Shown in pieces: positions 1-7,948 of a stretch of DNA of 64,000 nt; position 1 is the first letter of the stretch, and each line of letters begins with the position of its first letter. This stretch comes from Porifericola rhodea (lineage in GTDB: Bacteria; Bacteroidota; Bacteroidia; Cytophagales; Cyclobacteriaceae), in the NCBI RefSeq assembly GCF_030506305.1, contig NZ_CP119421.1, positions 5,348,501 through 5,412,500 of the forward strand, given 5' to 3'. The position numbers and the translations under genes are program-made. Below the pieces are notes generated by a model that worked only from the letters and a program-made list of their open reading frames with translations, was not told where the DNA came from and searched no databases.

Positions 1-59
1 GCAATCAGCTCTTCCATAGATTGATTTTCTACCAGTTTTTTCACTACAGGTATTTTCAT
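1..59 (-). CDS. DUF6952 family protein, N-terminal fragment
   Basis: The reverse strand opens with ATG at 59 and reads 19 codons beginning MKIPVVKKLVENQ before the window edge cuts it. The start resembles the small acidic DUF6952 proteins of Bacteroidota, which commonly begin MK(I/L)PV(I/V)K and lie next to a thioredoxin, as here. It follows the thioredoxin gene on the same strand, with a 114-base gap that contains a short palindrome. The function of the family is unknown. With only 19 residues visible the family call leans on gene order as much as on sequence. Confidence 0.55.
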   Translation of the reverse strand, partial: MKIPVVKKLVENQSMEELI

Positions 60-119
60 ACGTATCTCTTTTTATGGTCATACTCGTTATCGCTTATGGC
101 AAATCATGGTAAATTGATA

Positions 120-136
120 CATACCTAATAGGTATG
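120..136. repeat. 17-bp palindrome between thioredoxin and DUF6952
   Basis: CATACCTA and TAGGTATG are perfect inverted arms around a single A at 128. The site lies in the gap between two same-strand genes. It could be an operator or a small mRNA hairpin; it lacks a U-run and is too short to be a convincing terminator. Confidence 0.35.
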
Positions 137-173
137 AAAAACTTGTGCCAAAGTGCTCAAACTTGTTTCGGGT

Positions 174-491
174 TTAATTTAATTTTTGGATAAGCTCTAC
201 AACTGCATCCTCTTTACTGGAAGCTACCGTATCTACCAACTCACCATTTTTAAAAACAGCAAAGAAAGGAAGATTGGTTACACCCGCAGCTTTTCTAGCT
301 TCAGGGTTTTTCTCAGCATTAACATCCAAAAATGCTATACCACTAAAGCGCTCATCTTCAGACAGGCGTCTGTATTTGGGTTTAAATAAGCGGCAGCTAC
401 CACACCAATCAGCGAAGTATTTGACTACAACTTTATCTTCCTGATTGAGTTTTTCTTGAAATTCGGAATCTTGTACAAGTTCTACAGCCAT
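174..491 (-). CDS. Thioredoxin family protein (CGSC active site)
   Basis: This is a 105-residue cytoplasmic thioredoxin-fold protein, the usual single-domain length. The active site is WCGSC (Cys30 and Cys33) instead of the classical WCGPC, and the cis-proline loop is TNLPFF (Pro75). I take the start at 491 (MAVELVQ); the open frame runs 24 codons further upstream, but that extension is basic and does not look like a thioredoxin N-terminus. This subfamily usually lies beside a peroxiredoxin and a DUF6952 gene in Bacteroidota, and the DUF6952-like start follows it here. The likely role is disulfide reduction, perhaps recycling a peroxiredoxin encoded outside the window. Confidence 0.9.
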   Translation of the reverse strand: MAVELVQDSEFQEKLNQEDKVVVKYFADWCGSCRLFKPKYRRLSEDERFSGIAFLDVNAEKNPEARKAAGVTNLPFFAVFKNGELVDTVASSKEDAVVELIQKLN

Positions 492-614
492 TCTGTTAGA
501 TTTGTTTTTTGAAATGATAAAATGTCGGTTTTTAAATCGTTCTCTAGTTACGAAAAACCACATGAAAAAGTTTATTGTTTAAGAAATTTTCTTATTTGAA
601 TCATAAATATTGTT

Positions 615-1247
615 ATGGCACTAAAGACTTTCGTAAAAATTAGTGGAATTAATAACCTGAGCGATGCCCGCTATTGCGCCGGAATGATTGTAGATATACT
701 AGGGTTTAGCTTTGAGCCGCAGGATGATAACTTTATGAGTCCTGAAAAGTATACCGCAATTACCGAGTGGGTATCGGGCGTAGCTTTTGCCGCAGAGTTT
801 GACCAAAGCGAGGCTCAGCAGATCAGAGAGATTTTGGAGCAGTACCCCAAAGTAGATTATATACAAACTACAAAAGCAGAGCTTTTACCCTCTTTGCAAT
901 TGCTTCAAATTCCAGTCATTCTAAAGCTGGATGTAGATAACTATTCTACTGAAGAGCTAAGAGCGATGTTGCAAAAGTCATCTAAGGATGTTGCTTTCTT
1001 TCTGCTCTCCAGTAAAAACAGTGAGAAGGATGCGCTAAAGGCAGGAGAAATACTCTCTCTGGCCGATGAATTTCCTTTATTGCTGGGCTTTGGTCTGCAA
1101 CAGGAAAATGTATTGCAGATTATAGAACAACATCCCATTAAGGGAATCGCATTGGACGGTGGCGATGAAATTAAACCTGGTTACAAAGATTTTGATGACC
1201 TGGCGGATATACTGGAAACCATAGAAGTAGACGATCTGGAAGAATAG
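615..1247 (+). CDS. TrpF-like (phosphoribosylanthranilate isomerase fold) protein lacking catalytic residues
   Basis: The 210-residue protein has the outline of TrpF: an opening strand KISGI (residues 8-12) with DARYCAG after it, GFSF at the second strand, a late GFGLQQENV matching the TrpF GGL-x-PENV loop, and PGYKD near the C-terminus matching PGVKD. The catalytic Cys of KxCG is Ser10 here, and the place of the catalytic Asp (TrpF LxDxK) reads LLSSK. The gene stands alone, with no other trp genes nearby, and ends in a shared terminator. I infer a non-catalytic or repurposed relative; genuine TrpF activity seems unlikely. Confidence 0.65.
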   Translation: MALKTFVKISGINNLSDARYCAGMIVDILGFSFEPQDDNFMSPEKYTAITEWVSGVAFAAEFDQSEAQQIREILEQYPKVDYIQTTKAELLPSLQLLQIPVILKLDVDNYSTEELRAMLQKSSKDVAFFLLSSKNSEKDALKAGEILSLADEFPLLLGFGLQQENVLQIIEQHPIKGIALDGGDEIKPGYKDFDDLADILETIEVDDLEE

Positions 1248-1273
1248 CTTCTACCTGTACTAAAAAAAACAAA

Positions 1274-1306
1274 GCTCCTTTTACAACAATAGTTGCTAAA
1301 AGGAGC
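1274..1306. terminator. Bidirectional intrinsic terminator
   Basis: Ten-base arms GCTCCTTTTA (1274-1283) and TAAAAGGAGC (1297-1306) form a perfect stem, with an A-run before and a T-run after. It separates the convergent TrpF-like and symporter genes and can serve both. Confidence 0.88.
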
Positions 1307-1348
1307 CTTTTTTATGCTCTCTACATTTGCAGCTTTCTCAGAAGCTTC

Positions 1349-3046
1349 TTAATCAGCAGTGGGTTTGCTACCGATAATTAGTTGAAGTAGGCTCGCAATG
1401 AACACCACTAGGACACAGCCAATTACATTAAACCATAAAAAACCAATATCGGTAGTAAAAAACAGGTAGAGTACCAATGCTTCTGCGATACAGGCTGCAA
1501 TAAATACGGCATTGGCCTGAATGAAGCGTAAATAAAAAGCCACCAGAAAGATCCCCAGAATGGTACCATAAAAGATAGAGCCAATAATATTGACGAATTC
1601 AATTAAATTATCGGCAAGCGAAGCAAAGGTCGCAAATATGATAGCGATGACTCCCCAGGCTAAAGTAAAAAGCCGCGAAGCGTTCAGATAATGTAGCGAG
1701 GAGGCTTGAGGTTTAAACGATCTTTTGTACAAATCTACCACGCTGGTAGAGCCTAAGGCATTGAGCTCCGATGCAGTAGACGACATAGCCGCAGAAAAAA
1801 TTACGGCTAGCAACAGTCCGATCAAACCTTTAGGAAAATTCTGCATGATAAAGCTGATGAATACATAATCCGTATCTTTAGTTTCGGCGTTGGGCACAGC
1901 TTTAGTTATTAAACTTTTAACCTCCTCCTGTATACCAGCCTGCTCTTCGCTAAGCTTATTAATTTGTTGCTTCCGGGCTTCTAACTTATCCTGATCTCCT
2001 GACTCGGCAGCTTGTATCAGGGCGCTGACTTCTTCTTTCTTTTGCTCAAAATTTGCGCTGTGCTTGCTTTCAAGAGCCTGCCACTCTTCAGCATATTCGC
2101 TTTGTATCACCTGCTGGCTTACGGCCTCATTAAAAAATACCGGAGGTTGATAAAACTGATAGAAAACAAACACCAACACTCCTACAAACAAAATCAGAAA
2201 TTGCATTGGCACTTTTAACAACCCATTCATCATCAGGCCCAGCCTGCTCTGAGCTACCGAACGGCTAGAGAGATAGCGCTGCACCTGAGACTGATCCGTA
2301 CCGAAATATGAGAGTGCCAGAAATAACCCTCCTGTAATACCTGACCATACATTGTAACGATCTGAAAACTCCAGATCAAAAGTGACAACATTCAGCCTAC
2401 CCATATGCCCGGCTACATCTAGTGCGTTGCCAAAAGATACACCTTCGGGTAACAGCTTCAGAATAACAAAAGCGGCGATTATCATTCCACCCATCATCAC
2501 TGCCATCTGCTGTTTTTGTGTCTGGCTAACAGCTTTGGTACCCCCACTAACAGTGTAAACGATAACCAGTACGCCAATTATAATATTGGTAAGGGTCAGG
2601 TTCCAGTCTAGTATGGTGGAAAGAATAATGGAAGGCGCATAGATAGTTATGCCTGCAGCCAGGCCCCTTTGTATTAGAAATAGAATTGCTGCTAGGGTAC
2701 GTGTTTTCAGGTCAAAACGACTCTCCAGATACTCGTAGGCGGTATATACTTTCAGCCTATAGTAAATGGGGACAAAAGTTACTGATATGATAATCATTGC
2801 AATGGGCAGCCCGAAATAGAACTGAATAAAGCGCATACCATCTTCAAACGCCTGCCCCGGAGTAGAAAGAAAAGTAATAGCGCTAGCCTGGGTAGCCATT
2901 ACTGACAAGCCCACCGTCCACCATCTGATGCTGCTGTCACCTTTTAGGTAGTCACTCATATTCTGACTACCACGGGTTTTGTATACCCCATATCCCACAA
3001 TAAACAGCAAGGTACCAAAAAGTATAATCCAGTCTATAGTGCTCAT
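1349..3046 (-). CDS. Sodium:solute symporter (SSS/SLC5 family)
   Basis: This is a 565-residue inner-membrane transporter with about 13 hydrophobic segments. SSS hallmarks include the early segment RWWTVGLSVMATQASAITFL (41-60), YTVSGGTKAV (164-173) and ALSYFGTDQSQVQRYLSSR (244-262). It should couple Na+ inflow to uptake of an organic solute; the substrate cannot be read from sequence. Residues 310-385 form a hydrophilic, Glu/Lys/Gln-rich and probably coiled-coil insertion between membrane segments, making the protein somewhat longer than a plain SSS member. Its start codon overlaps the stop of a tiny upstream membrane-protein gene (ATGA), implying translational coupling. Confidence 0.92.
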   Translation of the reverse strand: MSTIDWIILFGTLLFIVGYGVYKTRGSQNMSDYLKGDSSIRWWTVGLSVMATQASAITFLSTPGQAFEDGMRFIQFYFGLPIAMIIISVTFVPIYYRLKVYTAYEYLESRFDLKTRTLAAILFLIQRGLAAGITIYAPSIILSTILDWNLTLTNIIIGVLVIVYTVSGGTKAVSQTQKQQMAVMMGGMIIAAFVILKLLPEGVSFGNALDVAGHMGRLNVVTFDLEFSDRYNVWSGITGGLFLALSYFGTDQSQVQRYLSSRSVAQSRLGLMMNGLLKVPMQFLILFVGVLVFVFYQFYQPPVFFNEAVSQQVIQSEYAEEWQALESKHSANFEQKKEEVSALIQAAESGDQDKLEARKQQINKLSEEQAGIQEEVKSLITKAVPNAETKDTDYVFISFIMQNFPKGLIGLLLAVIFSAAMSSTASELNALGSTSVVDLYKRSFKPQASSLHYLNASRLFTLAWGVIAIIFATFASLADNLIEFVNIIGSIFYGTILGIFLVAFYLRFIQANAVFIAACIAEALVLYLFFTTDIGFLWFNVIGCVLVVFIASLLQLIIGSKPTAD

Positions 3047-3186
3047 GCGTAGTGGGCGGTGAGTAGGTAAAATAAGAAGATTAGAAAAACCAGATTACCT
3101 ATCAGCAGCCAGTACATTCCTGACCATTTCTTAAAAAAAGGAGGACCTTGTAGTTGTTCTTGTGGGTGTTCCTGCATCATCTTCAT
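3043..3186 (-). CDS. Small single-pass membrane protein, probable symporter partner
   Basis: A 47-codon frame on the reverse strand starts MKMMQEHP and ends in TGA, which overlaps the symporter ATG as ATGA. Residues 1-23 are polar with a basic KKW just before the membrane; residues 24-43 are one strongly hydrophobic helix; the protein ends TAHYA. A promoter-like TTG-N18-TATTTTTG lies 14 bases upstream of the start. Short membrane proteins preceding SSS transporters are known elsewhere (for example YhdT before PanF, and DUF4212 proteins), but I do not recognise this one as a named family. A role as accessory subunit of the symporter is inferred from position only. Confidence 0.7.
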   Translation of the reverse strand: MKMMQEHPQEQLQGPPFFKKWSGMYWLLIGNLVFLIFLFYLLTAHYA

Positions 3187-3200
3187 TTTTGGGTGAGTCT

Positions 3201-3229
3201 CAAAAATAAGGAAAATAGGCAAACCACAA
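3201..3229 (-). promoter_or_regulatory. Bacteroidota-type promoter for the symporter operon
   Basis: Read on the reverse strand there is TTG (3229-3227), an 18-base spacer and TATTTTTG (3208-3201), matching the TTG-N17-23-TAnnTTTG consensus of Bacteroidota. The small membrane-protein ATG is 14 bases downstream, so the leader would be very short. Confidence 0.55.
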
Positions 3230-3315
3230 GCCTCAGCACATTTTTTTAGCCTAATGATGTCATAGAATAGACAAGTAGCGTGCGGATTAACAGCTACCGT
3301 AGCATGTAATTGATA

Positions 3316-5064
3316 TTAATCGCTTTCCTTTTTGCGAAAAAGCCTTTTGAAAAAACCTTCTTTTTCCTCCTCCTGCTTAGGTTCAGCATGATCATTATTA
3401 ATGCCCATACTTCCTTTTAAACCACTTAGAAGAGATTTCCACCAATAGGCAAATACAGATTTGTCTGGGTTTCTTTCAAAGCCAATTGCACCTATGCGTA
3501 ATGGCTGAGAGTTGCTGCTGGGGTTATCCTGCTTTATCACAAACATATTGGCTACCAAGGAACCTAAAACTTCTTTTAAGCTGGGATCATTAGGGTTCTT
3601 TTTGTTAACCAACTTGATTTTTAGGTCACGATAAGCAAAATGAACGTCTCCTGAAGATTGCTTTTCATCCGCGTACAGGTCAAATTTAAGGGCGAAGGCA
3701 TGACCACTTTCTACACTGGCAAAGGCGGTGTTTTCTACCATTGCATTCATATCCTTTAGGGCAAACTCGTACATCTCTCCTCTGATATAATGCTGCTGGC
3801 TAGGGCTGTTCATCGGAAAATTAAAATGTAAATTTAACTGGCTTTTACCCATCAGGCGAGTTTGTATATCAGCCTCCATACTTTGATTAAGCTTTCGCAG
3901 ACTATCCAGATTACTAATGTTGTAAGCCGTCATGTACAGATCTTCAAAGGTGATTTGCCCGGTCTCTTCTGCATCGGGTACATGCTCGCGATAAGCAATA
4001 TTACCTCTCAGTAGCTTGAGCGTATCCAGCCTGAATGGAATAGGTATATTAAGAATAGCCTCCTGCACCATAGGTTTTACCTTAAATGGAGGGCGGGGCA
4101 AACGCTTATCTTTAAAAACAAAAAGCTCGGCGTCTTCAATAGTAATTTTGCCTACCAGTAGTGCCAAATCACTTACCAGATAGTGCAGGTCTATATGCTG
4201 AAGGTCAATATTGGCAACCGATAAATTGATTCTTTCTTTTTGATAACCCAGGTCTCGGGCAAACTGGTAGAGAGGTTTCTGAGGTTCCATAGAAAAACTA
4301 TCTATCAGAAGCTCTTCTTTAACCGGGTCTGCACGCAAATGGCCAAAGCGCAATGCATACAGGCTATCCGGAGTGATAAAAGTCGTATTTTCAACTTCCA
4401 GAATAAACTCTTCGGCATAAGGGTAACCATAATTTCTGTTTACTGTCCCAGAGTCTATGTGTAGTTTTAAAATGTTGGCATGCACATCTCCCAAGCTAAA
4501 CGGCAGCTGCTCGCTTTTTTTGTCTACCCACTTAAGGTTAGCTTCCTGAATTTCAAGCTCTACCACATCCAGCGAATCAAAATACTCTTTAATTAATGCG
4601 TGAGCATCAAATTGTCGGATTTTGTCCAAGCTGATTGAATCTTGCTTTTTCGGTTTCTTGAAATCGTAATTAACAACGGTAAGGCGAGGAGATTTGATTT
4701 TTAGCGCATTAATTTTTAGGTAGCGTTGAGGTATCATACTCCAGAAATTGTCAAGAGAAAGCTCAAAGTCACCAACATAGGCAGCTACCCACTTGCCCTT
4801 ACGTAAACTGTCTTCTGCCTCTACTCGGGCGCTATCATAATTTAGCTGGAAGTCTTTAAAAGAAACACTCTGGCTAAGCGCGTTAACGTCCATATCTTCG
4901 TAAGAAACCTCATACAGGCCAGAAGAATAATAGCTGACAGACTCTTTAAATACCGCATTAAGTACCGGCGTAATCCAGAAGTACACAAAAAGTTGCAGAC
5001 TAAGTGCAGTAGCCAGTATCACACCTATGACAATCAAGCCTACTACTACAAATTTATTACGCAT
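3316..5064 (-). CDS. AsmA/DUF748-like membrane-anchored envelope protein
   Basis: The 582-residue protein has one N-terminal membrane anchor (about residues 6-33), then a long beta-rich extracytoplasmic region, and a charged C-terminal tail ending KRLFRKKESD. The pattern of repeated short amphipathic strands, such as LEIQEANLKW, ALKIKSPRLTVV and ITIEDAELFVF, matches the AsmA/DUF748 layout (known: repeating beta-groove proteins, some involved in lipid transfer between membranes). Assignment rests on this architecture, as I see no catalytic motif. It stands alone on the minus strand, 188 bases from lon. Confidence 0.55.
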   Translation of the reverse strand: MRNKFVVVGLIVIGVILATALSLQLFVYFWITPVLNAVFKESVSYYSSGLYEVSYEDMDVNALSQSVSFKDFQLNYDSARVEAEDSLRKGKWVAAYVGDFELSLDNFWSMIPQRYLKINALKIKSPRLTVVNYDFKKPKKQDSISLDKIRQFDAHALIKEYFDSLDVVELEIQEANLKWVDKKSEQLPFSLGDVHANILKLHIDSGTVNRNYGYPYAEEFILEVENTTFITPDSLYALRFGHLRADPVKEELLIDSFSMEPQKPLYQFARDLGYQKERINLSVANIDLQHIDLHYLVSDLALLVGKITIEDAELFVFKDKRLPRPPFKVKPMVQEAILNIPIPFRLDTLKLLRGNIAYREHVPDAEETGQITFEDLYMTAYNISNLDSLRKLNQSMEADIQTRLMGKSQLNLHFNFPMNSPSQQHYIRGEMYEFALKDMNAMVENTAFASVESGHAFALKFDLYADEKQSSGDVHFAYRDLKIKLVNKKNPNDPSLKEVLGSLVANMFVIKQDNPSSNSQPLRIGAIGFERNPDKSVFAYWWKSLLSGLKGSMGINNDHAEPKQEEEKEGFFKRLFRKKESD

Positions 5065-5203
5065 AGGTTTCTGGTTCAGGCTGTTTCTTTAAAATTATGA
5101 CTGTAGGCACTTAGTAATTTTTTGACATTGCGAATAAACTCACAAGTAAGTTAGTAAAGCCAGGAAGTTTATAAAAAGTTTTAATTACGGTTAGTATAGG
5201 CAT

Positions 5204-5230
5204 AAAAAAAGCGGAAGTTTTCACTTCCGC
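5204..5230 (-). terminator. Intrinsic terminator of lon
   Basis: Arms GCGGAAGT (5211-5218) and ACTTCCGC (5223-5230) close a 4-base loop. The A-run at 5204-5210 becomes the U-tract on the minus strand, just downstream of the lon stop. Confidence 0.88.
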
Positions 5231-5252
5231 TCAAGGTTATTATTTTAATAAC

Positions 5253-7715
5253 TTACTCTGTTACAAACTGTATGGGGTTTTTGACTTTTTTACTGAGTAA
5301 AGCAAGATCCAGAACCTGATCTACCGTACGCACATAGTGGATGTTCAGGTCTTTAGTATACTGCTCTCCTATTTCTTCCACATCTTTACGATTGCGGTCA
5401 CATAGGATAATATCCTTTACTCCGGCACGACGCGCTGCCAGAATCTTCTCTTTAATACCACCGACAGGCATTACTTTACCACGAAGGGTAATTTCACCAG
5501 TCATAGCCATTTTGTTGCGCACTTTGCGTTGAGTGTACACAGAGGCCATGGCAGTAAGCATGGTAATACCGGCAGAAGGTCCATCTTTAGGCACTGCACC
5601 TGCTGGTATGTGTAAGTGTAGGTCGTAATTATCAAACACCTTATAGTTGATGCCTAAGTGCTCAGCATTGGATTTTAGGTAAGAGAGAGCTGTCATCGCT
5701 GACTCTTTCATTACATCTCCCAACTGACCAGAAAGCGTTAATTTACCTTTACCACGGCTCAGCGAAGATTCTATAAACAGTATTTCTCCTCCTACCTGTG
5801 TCCAGGCCAGTCCGGTTACTACTCCTGCCAGTTCATTTTCTTCGTAAATCTCTTTATCAAATACCGGCGCACCAAGTATTTTCTCCACTTCTGAGGCCGT
5901 TATTTTTGGAGAATACTCTTCTTCTAAAGCAATAGACTTAGCCACATTACGAATAACTGTAGCAATTTTACGCTCCAGAGTTCTTACCCCTGACTCACGA
6001 GTATAGTTTTCTACAATAGATTGCAGCGCTCTTTTGTCAAAAGCTACCTGTCTGGCATTTAGGCCATGCTCTTTTCTTTGCTTGGGAACCAGGTGTTTTT
6101 TTGCGATTTCTATCTTTTCTTCAATCGTATAACCGGTAATCTCTATAATCTCCATACGATCTCGCAACGCCGGATGGATGGTATCCAGAGAGTTTGCCGT
6201 GGCGATAAACAGCACATTAGAGAGATCGTACTCTACTTCCAGATAGTTGTCCAGAAACGAGTCATTCTGCTCAGGGTCAAGCACCTCCAGCAATGCAGAA
6301 GATGGGTCGCCTCTAAAATCAGAATTTACCTTATCAATCTCGTCCAGCACAAATACCGGGTTGCTGGTTTTTACTTTTTTGAGGTTGCTGATTACCTTAC
6401 CGGGCATCGCTCCAACATAAGTTTTACGGTGGCCTCTTATTTCCGCTTCATCGCTGACTCCACCTAGCGACATACGGCAGTATTTACGGTTAAGAGACTT
6501 GGCGATAGATTTACCCAATGAGGTTTTACCAACACCAGGAGGGCCATATAAGCAAAGAATAGGCCCTTTCATATTCTTTCTCAGCTTGAGTACTGCGAGG
6601 TACTCTATAATTCTGTCTTTAACTTTCTCTAGCCCATAGTGGTCTTTATCAAGAATCTTTTTAGCTCTTTTTAGATCCAGGCTGTCTTTGGAGAAATGTT
6701 CCCAGGGCAAATCCAGCAGAAACTCCACATAATTAAATGATACCGGGTACTCTGCCGCCATAGGGTTCATGCGGGCAAGTTTATCCAGTTCTTTGTTAAA
6801 ATGCTTAGCTACATTTTCAGGCCATTTTTTCTTTTCGCCACGCGCCCGCATTTTCTCCATCTCCTTATCCATGCCACCATCACCCAGTTCGTCCTGTAGT
6901 ACCTTCATCTGCTGGCGCAGGAAATAGTCGCGCTGCTGCTGGTCAATGTCCGAATGCACTTTGCTGTGAATTTCATGGCGAATTTCCAGCATCTGTATGT
7001 CTTTATACATGTACTCCAGTAGCTGCTTGGCCCTTTTGTAGCCATCGTTGGTCTCCAGAAGCTTTTGCTTATCGGCTACTTCAGCGTTAATGTTAGACGA
7101 CAAAAAATGAGTTAAAAAGCTGGGACTTTCTATGTTGTCCAGCGCAGCCTGTGCCTCCTGAGGAATTTCAGGGTTTAGCTTAAGTATTTTAGTTGCTGCT
7201 TCTTTTAAAGACTGTACTAACGCCACAACCTCTTTATCTTCGCGAGAAGGAAAATGCTCCTCTATCAAAGAAATACTGGCTGTAATGTAGGGATCTTCTT
7301 TCAGAATTTCGTCTATCTGAAAGCGTGCTTTACCCTGTATAATAATGGTTGTACTCCCATCGGGTAGCACCAACATTTTAATAATCTTGGCAACAGTACC
7401 TACTTTGTATATATCGTCGGCATCGGGTTCTTCTGCATCACTATCTCTCTGAGCTACTACACCTACTACCCTATCGCCGTGCTCATACGCGTTTTTTACC
7501 AGCTTAATAGATTTTTTTCTACCTACCGTAATAGGAATAACTACACCGGGGAAAAGAACAGTGTTACGGATGGGCAGTATCGGTAAACTCTCGGGGATCT
7601 CTTCTAGCTCACCGTTTTCGCTCTCGTCATTAGTAACGAGCTGAATAAGGTCATTGGATTCTCCTTCATGCAATTCATTTAATAATATAGATTCAAACAT
7701 TGTATTATCTTTCAT
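5253..7715 (-). CDS. lon: ATP-dependent endopeptidase La (Lon protease)
   Basis: This cytoplasmic AAA+ serine protease degrades damaged and regulatory proteins. It shows the N-terminal substrate domain from [14 protein letters not shown], a long helical linker, Walker [10 protein letters not shown] (about residues 391-399), Walker B FVLDEIDK, and the protease domain with catalytic Ser714 in GPSAGITM and Lys755 in GGIKEK. I chose ATG 7715 (MKDNTMFES), giving 820 residues; the frame opens at 7766 but the extra 17 residues are basic and atypical, and 7700 (MFES) is also possible. It is monocistronic with its own terminator. No CtsR or HrcA-like operator was recognised upstream. Confidence 0.97.
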   Translation of the reverse strand: MKDNTMFESILLNELHEGESNDLIQLVTNDESENGELEEIPESLPILPIRNTVLFPGVVIPITVGRKKSIKLVKNAYEHGDRVVGVVAQRDSDAEEPDADDIYKVGTVAKIIKMLVLPDGSTTIIIQGKARFQIDEILKEDPYITASISLIEEHFPSREDKEVVALVQSLKEAATKILKLNPEIPQEAQAALDNIESPSFLTHFLSSNINAEVADKQKLLETNDGYKRAKQLLEYMYKDIQMLEIRHEIHSKVHSDIDQQQRDYFLRQQMKVLQDELGDGGMDKEMEKMRARGEKKKWPENVAKHFNKELDKLARMNPMAAEYPVSFNYVEFLLDLPWEHFSKDSLDLKRAKKILDKDHYGLEKVKDRIIEYLAVLKLRKNMKGPILCLYGPPGVGKTSLGKSIAKSLNRKYCRMSLGGVSDEAEIRGHRKTYVGAMPGKVISNLKKVKTSNPVFVLDEIDKVNSDFRGDPSSALLEVLDPEQNDSFLDNYLEVEYDLSNVLFIATANSLDTIHPALRDRMEIIEITGYTIEEKIEIAKKHLVPKQRKEHGLNARQVAFDKRALQSIVENYTRESGVRTLERKIATVIRNVAKSIALEEEYSPKITASEVEKILGAPVFDKEIYEENELAGVVTGLAWTQVGGEILFIESSLSRGKGKLTLSGQLGDVMKESAMTALSYLKSNAEHLGINYKVFDNYDLHLHIPAGAVPKDGPSAGITMLTAMASVYTQRKVRNKMAMTGEITLRGKVMPVGGIKEKILAARRAGVKDIILCDRNRKDVEEIGEQYTKDLNIHYVRTVDQVLDLALLSKKVKNPIQFVTE

Positions 7716-7948
7716 ATGCCGCTTTTTTATGCCATTTTGGCATATTATATGTAGTTTATTTATCAAAACCGCTTCATATTAAGGTTGGCAATCGCTATGC
7801 CACCTTAAGAAGCAGTATACGCTGCAAGTAGTATACAAGATCAAAAAATTATACGGTTCGTCTATAAAACATGCTGCTTTCTTACAAAATGAAATTATTT
7901 TGCCATTTAATTGTTCGTAAGGGCAGTTTGACTGAATTCGTAGTCTAG

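Noticed and set aside
492-563. Longer thioredoxin frame starting at 563
   Set aside because: The added 24 residues are basic and unlike a thioredoxin start; ATG 491 gives normal length.
7716-7766. Longer Lon frame from 7766
   Set aside because: The additional 17 residues are not Lon-like; ATG 7715 or 7700 fits the family better.
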